Source: Gracilaria vermiculophylla | Lineage: Eukaryota; Rhodophyta; Florideophyceae; Gracilariales; Gracilariaceae | Length of the DNA: 42,412 nt | Reading direction: 5' to 3' | Assembly: GCA_019155205.2 (NCBI GenBank) | Contig: JAHNZQ020000308.1 | Location: 4,917,741 to 4,960,152 of the forward strand | Notes under the pieces: model-generated | What the model was told of the DNA's origin: nothing | The model's input: only the letters and a program-made list of their open reading frames with translations | Database searches by the model: none | Shown here: one piece after another, positions 18,835 through 28,455 of the stretch | Numbering within the stretch: the first letter of the stretch is position 1 | How the letters are laid out: every line of letters starts with the position of its first letter | Program-made: the position numbers and the translations under genes

Positions 18835-21021
18835 ATGCGTTCCAAGCAGAACAAGCAGCCGCCGCCTTCCACCGTGGCCATCCCCTCCGAGGAAAACCTT
18901 CCCTTCCAGCTTGGCGACCTCGTCTTGTGCCGCTATTCCACCTACCCCTACTGGCCCGCCACCGTCGACCAAACCCATCAGAAAGAGCGCCACGGCCAGT
19001 ACGTGTGCATGCACGACACCCGTGCCCACCACCAAACCTTAGCCTTCTGGTGCACCTTTTCCAACGAGGACACTGGCGGCTGGGTTCGTGCCGATCGCAT
19101 GGTTCTCTTCCACCCCAGTCTGCTGCACTACGTGCGCGTTCGCCGAAACCACAACTGGTACGGCGCCCAGCAGTCCGCCATCGAAGCCGCCCTCAAGGCC
19201 TTCCACACCATCCACAAAGGATCCACGCCGCCGCCCGAGCCGCAGCCCCCGGCGGACATGCTCACCCGTTCGCGCCAGTCAAACGAGCACGATCTGGTGA
19301 GCGACGACGACGAGCCGGAGGAAGCCCACGCGGACAAGGCCAAACCGCCGCCCGACGACGACCCCATGGACCTCGGCAGCGAAAGTTCGGACGACAACCG
19401 CCCCACGGCCAAAACCGCCACAACGCGCCGCCGCCGCTCCTCCACCAGCGCGAAGAGTCCGCGCGCCGCCGCCGTCCCCAAAACACCCCCCCGCAAGAAA
19501 CGCAAGACCATCACACCGCGCCCCGCCCCAAACCCTCGCAAGCGCCCCAAAACCGCCGAGCAGCAACTCGAGGCCCAACTGCTCGACCACGCAGAGTCCG
19601 AGCAAGTGGCCGCCCTCAAAACCAGGATTAGTGAGATGCAGGCAAATCTTGAGAAGCTCACCTCCAGCTTGCGTCGGAAGGAAAAAGCTCTCTCGGACTT
19701 GCGCTCCACCGGCAATGTGGTCACCTTCGCGCCGGTCAAACAAGACACGGTGCCCATCGAATCCATGCCCAAGGCTTTCAGCGGCCCTGTGCTCTCGTCT
19801 GATGAGTTTGAGCACCGAGTCAACGCCATGAGGGATCTTTTTGACAAGTTGGATCGCGCAGCAAAAGTGGCACATGAAAAGCATCAGGAGCTGTCGGCAG
19901 AGCAGGACAAAATCCGCAAGCACTATGCTTCGTTGCTGGAGGGTGTGTCGGATGCGCAGGGCCAGGTTGTGACGCATCAGAAGGAGTTGGCAGACTTACT
20001 GCGTGGTGTCCTGGTAAGTCAAGTGGCAGTCATAGACCTGCGCAAGCACCAAGCGGGCAACCTGATTAAAACGATGAGCAAGATGTGCAAGGACATGCCT
20101 AACGTGTACGCCTTCTGTAATGCGTTGTACCGGGGCTGGAAGAAGCAAGTGGTGGACTATGTGCACAGCAACCCTCACGTTGCCGACGAAGAGAAGAAGG
20201 GAAAGACGCCATCTGCTGAGAGCAAGGAGAATGGCTCGGCGAAGGCGTTTGTAGCTTCCAAGGAAGGCAGTGGCAAAGGGGATATCTCTCCGAAACGCAC
20301 CAAGGGCCCTGCTGGCAACGGCACCACAGAGAAGGAGGATGCTGAAGACACCGACAAGGAAGAAACGGGAGAACGCGAGGACAGTCCTGCCAACGAAGAA
20401 TCGAAAGCCGAAGATGAGATGGATGTGGATAGCGTTGCTCAAAAGGAGCAAAACGCTATGGCTGAGTCGCCCAAGAAAGACGTGAAGCTTGAGGAAAGTC
20501 CCCCCACCAAGAAGGCAGAAGCAGGTGAGAGGGCGAAAGAGCCGAAGAAAAACACAGAGACCGAGGTGAAAGTCTCGAAACAAGCCAAGGAGGAAAAAAT
20601 AGACACTGAGGCGGGCGATAGTGCTGCAGCGGCGAAGCCTACATGGAAGCAAACCCGGGGATCAATAGCCGAGAAGAAACCAGTCCAGTTTCTTGCTCCG
20701 AAGCTCAAGAAAAGGGAAGGAGAGCGAGAAACACGGGCAGTGAAAGAGCCCGAAGGCAGTGTCGACAAGAAGCGTGCGCCAAAGGTCGGTTTGAAGAAGG
20801 AAGACAAGGAAGCTGTTAAAGGGGAGGATTCGGTGGCAGATGGGGGTCAGAAAGTGGTTGCAGATTGCGAGAAGGAGGATGGGACGGTAAAAGGCGTGTC
20901 GGTCAAAGTGGAGACGGATGAGACTGGGGGTGTTACGATGGAAGTGAAGCGCGAAACGGCAGCCGATGAAGCCAAAAAGAGCGGTGGGGCAAAGAAGGAA
21001 GGCACAAAAGTCGAGAGCTAA
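18835..21021 (+). CDS. PWWP-domain chromatin protein with probable TFIIS-N/IBD-like domain, 728 residues
   Basis: Residues about 25-95 form a PWWP domain: LGDLVLCRYSTYPYWPATV carries the signature as YPYWPA (37-42), after which FWCTFSNEDTGGWV fits the domain's aromatic strands. PWWP domains bind methylated H3 tails, typically H3K36me, together with DNA. Next is an acidic and Ser-rich linker, a nuclear-localisation-like cluster PPRKKRKT and PRKRPKT (218-240), then coiled-coil segments (243-292 and 322-390). A helical domain (about 384-445) follows, including LRKHQAGNLIKTMSKMCKDM and NALYRGWKKQV, like the TFIIS N-terminal (LW) domain or the integrase-binding domain of LEDGF/HRP2. The last 280 residues are Lys/Glu-rich and disordered. 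The start is the first ATG whose sequence is not an extension of GC-rich noise. The architecture recalls HDGF-related proteins such as LEDGF and HRP2. Confidence 0.82.
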   Translation: MRSKQNKQPPPSTVAIPSEENLPFQLGDLVLCRYSTYPYWPATVDQTHQKERHGQYVCMHDTRAHHQTLAFWCTFSNEDTGGWVRADRMVLFHPSLLHYVRVRRNHNWYGAQQSAIEAALKAFHTIHKGSTPPPEPQPPADMLTRSRQSNEHDLVSDDDEPEEAHADKAKPPPDDDPMDLGSESSDDNRPTAKTATTRRRRSSTSAKSPRAAAVPKTPPRKKRKTITPRPAPNPRKRPKTAEQQLEAQLLDHAESEQVAALKTRISEMQANLEKLTSSLRRKEKALSDLRSTGNVVTFAPVKQDTVPIESMPKAFSGPVLSSDEFEHRVNAMRDLFDKLDRAAKVAHEKHQELSAEQDKIRKHYASLLEGVSDAQGQVVTHQKELADLLRGVLVSQVAVIDLRKHQAGNLIKTMSKMCKDMPNVYAFCNALYRGWKKQVVDYVHSNPHVADEEKKGKTPSAESKENGSAKAFVASKEGSGKGDISPKRTKGPAGNGTTEKEDAEDTDKEETGEREDSPANEESKAEDEMDVDSVAQKEQNAMAESPKKDVKLEESPPTKKAEAGERAKEPKKNTETEVKVSKQAKEEKIDTEAGDSAAAAKPTWKQTRGSIAEKKPVQFLAPKLKKREGERETRAVKEPEGSVDKKRAPKVGLKKEDKEAVKGEDSVADGGQKVVADCEKEDGTVKGVSVKVETDETGGVTMEVKRETAADEAKKSGGAKKEGTKVES

Positions 21022-22510
21022 GCTGCCGCGGGTGGAGGGCGCGCAAGCGCGAGCCGGATCAAGATGTGGCCATGGTGCGGACGGGCCACCGTCGATTGTG
21101 AACATATTGCGATGTAAAGCATATTTTCGATTTGTCCCAGGAGGCGGTTTTGGACAACTTATTTAGTTGCTACGTGTGAACGTGTAAAGGATCGACACCC
21201 ATGCCGCGTGTTTCTGGACACGTGTCACTACACTTGGATTCACTGATCTGTACGAAGGGTAGGGTTACATAGATAGCATCTGTGTGCCTATTTCATAGAG
21301 GTGGGGGCGGATATTGCCCCGGCTCCGGCCGCGAGGCTGTGCGCGAGGTCGTGCGTGTTGCATGTCTACCAATTCGCGGAACTTTTGGACGTCGGAAAGA
21401 GGGGTTGGAGCGCTCGGAAGGAATAAAAAGCAAACTGTGTGCCAGCAAATGCATGCAACTAGAAGTAGAACATTGCCTTTTTGTTTTGTGCTGTGGGCTC
21501 ACAGAAAGCGCTTGCGCTTTCTTCACTCGCTTTCTATGTTCTCCGGGACAGCGTGTGCCCATTGCACAGAAAAAAGATCTCCTTGCACTGTTAAAGCTGT
21601 TGCACTCGCGTGGATTGGTTCAGCCTGCCAAGTCGCCGGTCAGTGGCGCTAGATCTTCTCGGCAGTGGGAAGCGAAAGGGCGCGACTTTGAGAGAAAACA
21701 GTAGAAAACAACTACTTGTCATCTCAGACGCGCGGTGGTCTCCAAAAACTGATGCAGGCAGTTGTACGGCTGTTGTTTTGAAATGGAGAGCGGGGTTCTT
21801 TCTGTTGGTAGCCTAGAACACCCACACGACTGTGATTCGGCTCAAGTGGGATGTGTTTGCCATTTTGACGACTCGAAAATGTGATTCATGCTTGTTGACG
21901 GTGACTTGTCAAGTTTGATTGCGAAAAAGCGTCCATGTGAGTCAATAAATGAAAGATAATGATAGTTGGTCACCGACTCGAGTGCGATGCGGCTTGAGAG
22001 TTGATTTGGCGCGGGCGTCGCCAAGAGAAAATACTGTCAGAAGTGCAGAGAAAGTTGAAGTGAGAGAGCGATAAGCGCAAGCGTGAAGAAGGCTGGGGGT
22101 CACCGTGTGTGGGGGACACCGTGTGCTGGCAAGGACGAGAGTGCACCTGACCTTCAGATACCGAAATTAATGATATTTTAGGCTTCCAAGAGTAGGCGGA
22201 AATTGACTGCGAAAAAATGTCAAAAAGATGTGTTTGATACCGCCAGGATCGTTGTTTCATACTGAAAACGGGTTTGACACTTTCATAGTCTAATCTGTGA
22301 TTGTTGGAGGTTGTAAATTTAGAAATTTGGGGTAACCACAGCGCTACAAACCAGTGCTGTTCACGGGACACAGTCATGAGACACAAGCGATGAAAATGAC
22401 ACAAAACAAGAAAGGCTAGTCCATGAGGCGCACGAAGTTGGTGCAACTCGTTCCATCGCTTGCTGCAAGAAACTGAAACGGAGAGCTGAGATGCGAATGT
22501 GTGACGCACG

Positions 22511-22645
22511 AGTGTCTACTCGACAACTGGCCTCATAGACGCCCATTGCGCTCATATGAGGCCGGTATCGCTGCAGCGGCAGAACTGCAAAGAAAAAAAT
22601 GACAAGCGCACTTGAGCCCTTGTTCTCTAGGTCGTATCTACTTTT
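22511..22645 (-). repeat. dispersed element, copy 2
   Basis: Similar in block order to 10,583-10,708: AGTGTCTAC at the left end, CTCATATGAGGCC at 22,551-22,563, GAACTGCAAAG, TGACAAG, CACTTG and TCGTATC. One arm of the palindrome has diverged (GCGCTCAT instead of GGCCTCAT), but an additional GGCCTCAT occurs at 22,529-22,536. On the minus strand the T-rich tract TCATTTTTTTCTTTGCAG looks like a strong 3' splice site. A minus-strand frame (22,361-22,768) stays open through this copy, while copy 1 has stops and frame shifts at the matching place. Confidence 0.45.
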
Positions 22646-23683
22646 GTCGTGGATGGGCATCAACCGCGTTTTGCGCTTTCTCAACCCACCGCTCCGTTTC
22701 ATGTCGCTGCAACGATGAAGATACTTGTTTCGCTTTACTACGAATGATTTTGGTGAAACGACTGGCAAAACGCGTTGGCGCTAGGGCTGTTTTTCTTCTT
22801 TTCCTTTTTTTTTTTTTGCTATTGCTCGTCGTTTAGTATTTGAATGTGCATACTTTTGAATTTAATTCAAACATTTACGTATTTCTAGCTGCAATGTTTT
22901 CACTGCGGGCTGTGTTAGAAGGTTGACAAAAGTTTTGACGAAAAAGTGTTCTAAACGCTGGTGGCCTCATGGGAGGCCAGTGCGGCGGGCGTGCAGACTC
23001 GAGACCAGGCGCAGGGGAGAAGATATGAGTTGTGGGACAGCGGCGGAAGGTTGACAGATGGATGGGTTGTCTGGACACGTGGAATGGTAAACTAGTGGAG
23101 GAAGGGGAGTGACGACGGCGGCAGGGCCGCAGGGGGAGATAACACGGCCCGGCCGCAGCGCCACGGCGTATTTGCTCGGTGGGGGATGCGGCAGACAAGT
23201 GGTTTGCGGGCATGAAGCGGAGAAAAAAAATAAAAAAAGAAAAAAGAAAAAAAAGGGGAACGTTTTCCACGAGTGTTTTAGGGTTCGCATCTACACAGCA
23301 GTTGGTGGCATGTGGCCGCGGGTGTACGTTTTGCGCAGCCGCTGTTTTGAGGAATGCATGCGCGGGGCGCAGTATTGCACGCAAACTGCAGAAATGGGCA
23401 GGTGCTTGACGTCGAAGCAGACGTGCTTACCGCCGAAAGAGAGATTGGATTCGCTGCGCACCGGCGGTACAAGCAGTAATGGACAGCAAAACAGAGTTGA
23501 GATGTGAGAAGCGCCGACAGATTGTTTGTATGCGCAACCTTTGGTCGGTGGGGGCGCGTGGAGCACCAGGATGAACACTTCAATGGCAGCGCGTGGCGTG
23601 CGGCGTATGAGTACATTGTGCACAAGATTGTCAACGTTTGACAGGGTTTCGAAGCAGTGACACGGTAAGGACGACCAAAAAGC

Positions 23684-23691
23684 TATATATA
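23684..23691. promoter_or_regulatory. TATA-like element TATATATA
   Basis: An isolated TATATATA in a moderately GC-rich context lies 41 bases upstream of a 13-bp minisatellite. It could serve a transcript in either direction, but no gene I trust lies close by. Listed as a candidate only. Confidence 0.2.
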
Positions 23692-23731
23692 CAGGCGTCA
23701 GAAGAAGCTCGCCTCTAACGCAAGTAACGGC

Positions 23732-23795
23732 GGTTGGGCGTGGCGGCTGGGCGTGGCGGCTGGGCTGGCGGTTGGGCGTGGCGGTAGGGCGTGGC
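23732..23795. repeat. minisatellite, 13-bp unit, five copies
   Basis: Five head-to-tail units of GG(T/C)TGGGCGTGGC, the third one base shorter (GGCTGGGCTGGC). They start 41 bases after TATATATA. GGGCGTGGC resembles the GC/GT box bound by Sp1/KLF-like zinc-finger proteins, so the array could be regulatory. Confidence 0.7.
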
Positions 23796-24796
23796 GCTTG
23801 TGGCTGAGCACATACGAGCTCACGTTAGCATGCACAAAGAGGGCAGGGTGCGAGGTGGTGGTGAAGGACGGGGGAAGTACGAAGGGAGGTACATGGCCAA
23901 AATGAATGGCAAGCAGCAAGCATGGAAAGGCAAAAAATATCTGCCAAGATTCGAACAAGCTGCAAGCGCGGCTGCGCTTTGGAAACCGCTGGCGGTGCAG
24001 AGCAAGGGACGAGTTGTGAGTGCTGCGTGGCTTTCGAGAGCTACGTTGGGCGCGGACACAGCGGCTGGTGGTGGAAGCGCCGCACGTTTCAACGTGCGGG
24101 TGTTGCAGCGTGAGCGCGTCGCTGCGCTAAGTATGCAAGCTGCGAAGCAAAGGTGTGCGACAGCGAGGCGGGGGGCGAAGGACTTGGGGGGCGTGCTGGA
24201 CGGGTGTGTGGGCGCGCGGGCGGCAGCCGGGTGCGCGCCGGCGGCCACAGGGGCAGCGGAGGCGCAGCCACGACATGGCGGCGGCGGCGCTGCGGCGCTG
24301 CGGCGCGCGACGGGCGCGCGCGCGCGCGCGCGCACGCGCGCGGTGTAATTGGCGGGCATATGCACCGCGCCTTTATTCATGGATCGCCTCCGCTGTGGCC
24401 GCACGCTAAATTCAGACGCGTGTTGCCCGGTCACACCACGCACAGCGCTGTCAGCGCCGCTTGTTGCCGATTGGATCACCGTGCTCGCTGCCTCCCTCCC
24501 GCCGCGCGCGCCCCCCACCTGCTGAGCGCCTTCCCTTAATGGCCTGCACCCCCCGCTCTCCCCACCTCGCCCGCCCGCTCTGCGCACAGTCCTCCCCTCG
24601 CCGCCGCTCCAACCCCTCCTTCGCCCCTCCCTTAAAGCTGCGCCCCTATCCACCCCGCCGGCCCCCCACCCCTCCGCCTCGCCCACCCCCTTCCTCCCCT
24701 TCCCTTCCCCCTCAGCACCCCCCGCTCGGCCGTTTTTTTTTTTTTCATTCGCACACCATACCCCACCCCAACACCACTCCCTCGTCTCCCCCCGCC

Positions 24797-25708
24797 ATGG
24801 ACATGTTCTCCGTAAAGCCCGAGATCTCCGCACTGCCTCACGCGCAGTACGTGGACCCCGACGCCTCACTGCACGACACCATCGCCTCGTTCATGCGCAT
24901 CACGGAAAACATGGAACACATCCTCCCGCCGGATCTCAACCTCACCGCCATTCAGCAGCCGTCCATCGAGGAGGAGCTTCTTACGCCAGTGGCCACACCC
25001 GTGGCCTCGTGCGCCTCATCGGCGCCGCCCCTGCTCTCGTACGCAGCCCCGTTGCTCAACCTGGCACCCGAGCCGCAGCCGCTCACTCCCACATACCACA
25101 CTCGCAACGCACACTGCTCCTCGCCCTGCGCCGCCACCATCAACAGCGCCCTGCAGGCGGCCATCTGCGCGCAGGCGTCCGCCGCGCAGCTGCAGTGCCA
25201 CACGCCGAGCTGCTCGCCGTGCACGGTGCGCGACATGTCGCCGCTCAGCTCGGTGCGCAAGCGCAAGACGGCGCGCAAGCCCAAGACGTACTCCAAGCCG
25301 GTGGCCAGCCGCTTCTGCCACATCTGCTCGCGCATGCCGCGCAAGGGGCAGGGCAGCGCCACGTGCCGCCGCATGCGCGAGGGCTACTGCCGCAAGATCG
25401 TGTGCGAGCAGTGCGTGCGCGAGCAGGGCTGGGACTACGACGCCATTGCGCGCAGCCCGCACGACTGGCTGTGCCCGCACTGCGCCGAGATCTGCCCGCC
25501 GCGCTCGCAGTGCCACATCTACAACCGCATCAACGCGCGGAGAAAGAAGGTGGGCCAGAAGCGGTCCGACTCGATGGCGTCGGCGCTCGCCAGCTCGGAC
25601 GCGCTCGTGCGTCCGTACGCGCCGCTGTTGGAGCCGTCTGCTGTGCAGTTGCTGCAGCCGCCGCCCAATTTTAGACTCAACCTGCCGCCCAACTTTTCTC
25701 AGCCATGA
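24797..25708 (+). CDS. CDCA7-type (zf-4CXXC_R1) zinc-finger protein, 303 residues
   Basis: Residues about 172-243 form a cysteine-rich domain of the zf-4CXXC_R1 type found in CDCA7/JPO1 and related plant proteins. It runs CHIC, CRRMREGYCRKIVCEQC, a W-D-Y helix segment GWDYDAIA, WLCPHCAEICPP, then CHIYNR. The order of CxxC pairs around an invariant G-Y-C and W-x-CP-x-C fits that family. Before it is a basic cluster RKRKTARKPK, a likely nuclear-localisation signal. The N-terminal half is Pro/Ala/Ser-rich, disordered and acidic at the start (MDMFSVKPEISALP). CDCA7 binds hemimethylated CpG DNA and recruits the HELLS/DDM1 remodeller to keep DNA methylation. The link here is by domain only. The start is the first ATG after a T13-containing leader; the upstream open frame is Pro-rich noise. 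A short (AC)n tract lies just after the stop. Confidence 0.82.
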   Translation: MDMFSVKPEISALPHAQYVDPDASLHDTIASFMRITENMEHILPPDLNLTAIQQPSIEEELLTPVATPVASCASSAPPLLSYAAPLLNLAPEPQPLTPTYHTRNAHCSSPCAATINSALQAAICAQASAAQLQCHTPSCSPCTVRDMSPLSSVRKRKTARKPKTYSKPVASRFCHICSRMPRKGQGSATCRRMREGYCRKIVCEQCVREQGWDYDAIARSPHDWLCPHCAEICPPRSQCHIYNRINARRKKVGQKRSDSMASALASSDALVRPYAPLLEPSAVQLLQPPPNFRLNLPPNFSQP

Positions 25709-25732
25709 GCTGCGTCTGTCTCACACCCACTT

Positions 25733-25755
25733 ACACACACACACACACACACACA
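25733..25755. repeat. (AC)n microsatellite
   Basis: Eleven and a half uninterrupted AC units start 25 bases after the zinc-finger gene stop, probably inside its 3' UTR. Confidence 0.9.
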
Positions 25756-25965
25756 TTCATACTACTTGATAATTTTTGTTTCGATACTTTTCATTTTCTC
25801 TTGTTGTTCACAAGCATCTACATATATGCCTGTCTTAGAGTCCAACCGTTAAGTTTGTATCACATGTACATACTCCTGATAGATTTGTGTTGATAAAAGT
25901 CCGCCGTTAGCATGGAAAACGCGCGCGCTGTACGACGCCGGCCGCAAGGCTGCGCGGGGCGCGAA

Positions 25966-25999
<34 letters not shown>

Positions 26000-26007
26000 A
26001 AAAAAAA

Positions 26008-26088
<81 letters not shown>
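25966..26088. repeat. poly-G tract: 33 G, 8 A, 82 G
   Basis: The sequence shows 33 consecutive G, then eight A, then 82 consecutive G. This is one of the longest homopolymers one would expect to find in an assembled genome, and its exact length is probably unreliable. It can form G-quadruplexes on this strand and triplex structures in duplex DNA. It lies about 260 bases beyond the zinc-finger gene. Confidence 0.9.
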
Positions 26089-26089
<1 letters not shown>

Positions 26090-28289
26090 GCGGAACAACA
26101 AATGCGGGCGGTTGGCGGTGGCGGCGCTCATAGACGCGCGCGGCGGCGCGGAGAAAACGGGGGGGCGTTGGCGAGCAGCGAAAGGGTGGCTGTGCACGGA
26201 AAAAGAAACGCACAGCAATGCGCGCAGCAGCGCGCGCTTTGCGGCGGCCAACGCGCGCGCGCGCGCGCGCGCGCGCGCTCGACGTGCGGGCGCGCCGCGC
26301 AACGTGTGCGCCGCCCACTGGCGCGCCTCGCGCTGTCAGCGCGCGCGCAGGCGCGCATGTGCGCGCGCGCCGCCCGCGCGCGCTCGCGGTGCCCCACGGC
26401 GCGCCGCCGCGCCCGCCGCGCCCGCCGCGCCCGCCGCCCTTCCGCCGTTGACGGCAGATATTTCGGCCCACCCGCCGCCCCCTGCCGCCCCCTGCCGCCG
26501 CCGCCGCCGCCGCCGCGCGCAGCAAGGCTGCGGCGCTGCGCGCAGGCTGCGCGCTACCTCTCGCCACAAAGCCGCGCCCTCTCGCGCCCGCGCGCGCGCT
26601 TGCAGTGCGGCCAAAGCGGCCGCGCGTGAATTGAGATACGCGGCCGGGGGGCGCCGCGGGCGCCGCGGGCGCCGCGCTGCCGCAGGCGGCGCGCCGATTG
26701 CGGTGGCGCGCTAGCGGGCGGCGGCGGCGGCGGCGGCGCCGTGCGTCGCGTGTGGCGAGAGATGTAAATGCGGCCACCCGCGCTGTGACGCGGCGGCCCG
26801 ACGTGGTGCGCCGCGCAGCGCGCCGAAAAGGCGCCCCCGAACAGCGGCGCGCTGCGCTGGCGGCCATTACTGTCGGCGCACAAACATGACGTTCCGCCAT
26901 CTGCAGCTGCGCGCGCGCGCCGGCGGTGTAAACACGGCGAGGGCGCACCCGTGACGCAGCGCGCGCCGGCTGCCGCAGCGGGGCGCGGTCTATTTTTGAG
27001 CGCGTTTCTCGCTGCCGGTGGCAAACGGTCAAACGGCGCGCCGCTAATGAAGACGTCAGGGAATGGGCGCCAGATTACACGCATTGGAGAGCAGCGCCAG
27101 CGCACTCCGTGACGGGTAGCAGCGCGCGAGTGAAGACTGCGCTGCGGCGCTGCGGCGCTGTGGCCGCACAGCACGCACACGTCCCACGGCCAGCACAACA
27201 AGACGGCTGTGGAGGGGGGGGGGTGGCGGCGGAACAAGGCGCGCAGCGTGATGGCGTCTGCGTGCGTGTCTAGAAACAGCGGAGCGCGTGCTAAAAACGT
27301 GTGAGGGTGTGTGCGTGTGACGGTGGCTGATGGCGGTGACGCCACACTCGTGTGCGACGCAGCAGTATTTTTGCGCGACGCTTCGCACGCAGTCAGGTGG
27401 CTCGCTGATGTGATGTTCACAGAGGACCATTCGATAGGCGATGCACGGAGGCGGCGGCGCACAGGCGCACACGGCGCTGAGCGTCGAGGGGCGGGGGGCA
27501 GCGCGATGACGAGGGGCGCGCACGTGATGCGCAGCGGTGACGTAGACCGGCGGCGGGCGGGCAGGCGGTGCGGACTTGGGTTACCGGGTGACGGAGTTTA
27601 CGCGATGTGATGATACGCAGGTGAGGTACGATACGTGGTGGGCGCGCTGAGGGCGAGGGGGGGGGGAGCAGCGGCGCGCGGGGGCGGGTGGGCACGGCGG
27701 CGGGAGGCGGAGGGGGAGGGGGCGCGCAGTAACGAGGACAGTGAACGTAGGGCTGAGGCGGGACGGCGGCGGCGGTGCTCAAGGAGCGGCCGGGAGAGAG
27801 GAGGCCGTGCGCGGCGGTGCGCAGCGGCGGTGCGCAGCGGCGGTGCGCGGCGTACCTGTAAAGCCGCCGCCAACGTGGCGGCGCCGCGGCGCCGCAGACG
27901 CCGCCGCCGCCGCCGCCGCTACGTGGAACGAGTGCACGCGTGCGCGCGCGCTGTAATGCGCGGCCCCAATTGCGCGCGCGCGCCGTTAGTTTGTAATTGC
28001 GCGCGCGCCGCCACACGGCGCGCCGCCGCCACCCGTAGCGCGCCGCGCCGCGCCGCGCCGCGCTGCGCCGCTGCGCAGCCACCTGCTGCGTGCCGCTCGC
28101 GCCGCGCGCGCGGCGTGCGCTGCGGCGCTCGTGCGCCGCCGCGCCGCCCGCCTCCCCCCCGCCGCCTGCCGCCGCGCCCATCCGTCGGCGCTGGCCGCTC
28201 ACGCCGCCGCCGCTCCCTCCTCCCCCCCGCCCCCCCCTCCCGGCGCAGCCGCCGCACGCCCGCGCCCGCCCGCGCCGCCGCCCGCCGCC

Positions 28290-28415
28290 ATGCCGCTCGC
28301 CTTCGTGGCCCCGCTTCCCCTGCGCGCTAGCCGCTGCCGCGCGCCGTCCGTGCGCGCGCGCCCGCCGCGCACTCGCCCTCCCCTCCCCGCAGTCAGCAGC
28401 CTCCGCGTTCCCGGC

Positions 28416-28455
<40 letters not shown>

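Larger units (their letters stand above)
21022..24796. other. 3.8-kb gene-poor region before the zinc-finger gene
   Basis: From 21,022 to about 23,700 composition is moderate and no convincing gene is present. It contains the second copy of the palindromic element (22,511-22,645), a pyrimidine tract (about 22,790-22,819), a near-palindrome (22,962-22,979) and an A/G tract (about 23,220-23,260). From 23,684 there is a TATATATA followed by a 13-bp minisatellite. From about 24,150 the sequence is GC-rich with an alternating CG run (24,314-24,342), then C/T-rich and ending in the leader of the zinc-finger gene with 13 T at 24,733-24,745. Frames of 140-185 codons (21,282-21,704 and 23,791-24,348) lack recognisable protein features. 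Confidence 0.4.
25709..28289. other. 2.6-kb GC-rich desert with giant homopolymer and TGACG cluster
   Basis: There is no supported gene. In order: (AC)n at 25,733-25,755; an A/T-rich 3' flank to about 25,900; a G-tract interrupted by eight A (25,966-26,088); an alternating CG run (26,252-26,278). Then come dense GCGCGC blocks and repeated GCC and CGC triplets, a stretch rich in TGACG motifs (26,786-27,593), and direct repeats AATTGCGCGCGCG at about 27,968 and 27,995 upstream of ChlH. Many frames of 200-550 codons on both strands encode Arg/Ala/Pro-rich sequence with no family character. Confidence 0.45.

Noticed and set aside
17994..19631. 545-codon plus-strand frame overlapping the IPK and PWWP genes
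   Set aside because: It overlaps two well-supported genes and has only Arg/Pro/Ala-rich content.
21282..21704. 140-codon plus-strand frame
   Set aside because: Composition and residue pattern look random, overlapping frames are equally open, and no motif is visible.
23940..23965. GTTCGAATC on the minus strand, tRNA-like
   Set aside because: The required five-base T-stem is missing on both sides.
23791..24348. 185-codon plus-strand frame after the 13-bp minisatellite
   Set aside because: Starts with a non-ATG codon, becomes Ala/Arg-rich where DNA turns GC-rich, and has no recognisable feature.
25860..27032. 390-codon minus-strand frame including a long poly-proline stretch
   Set aside because: The poly-proline is simply the G homopolymer read backwards, and the rest is Arg/Ala-rich with no domain.
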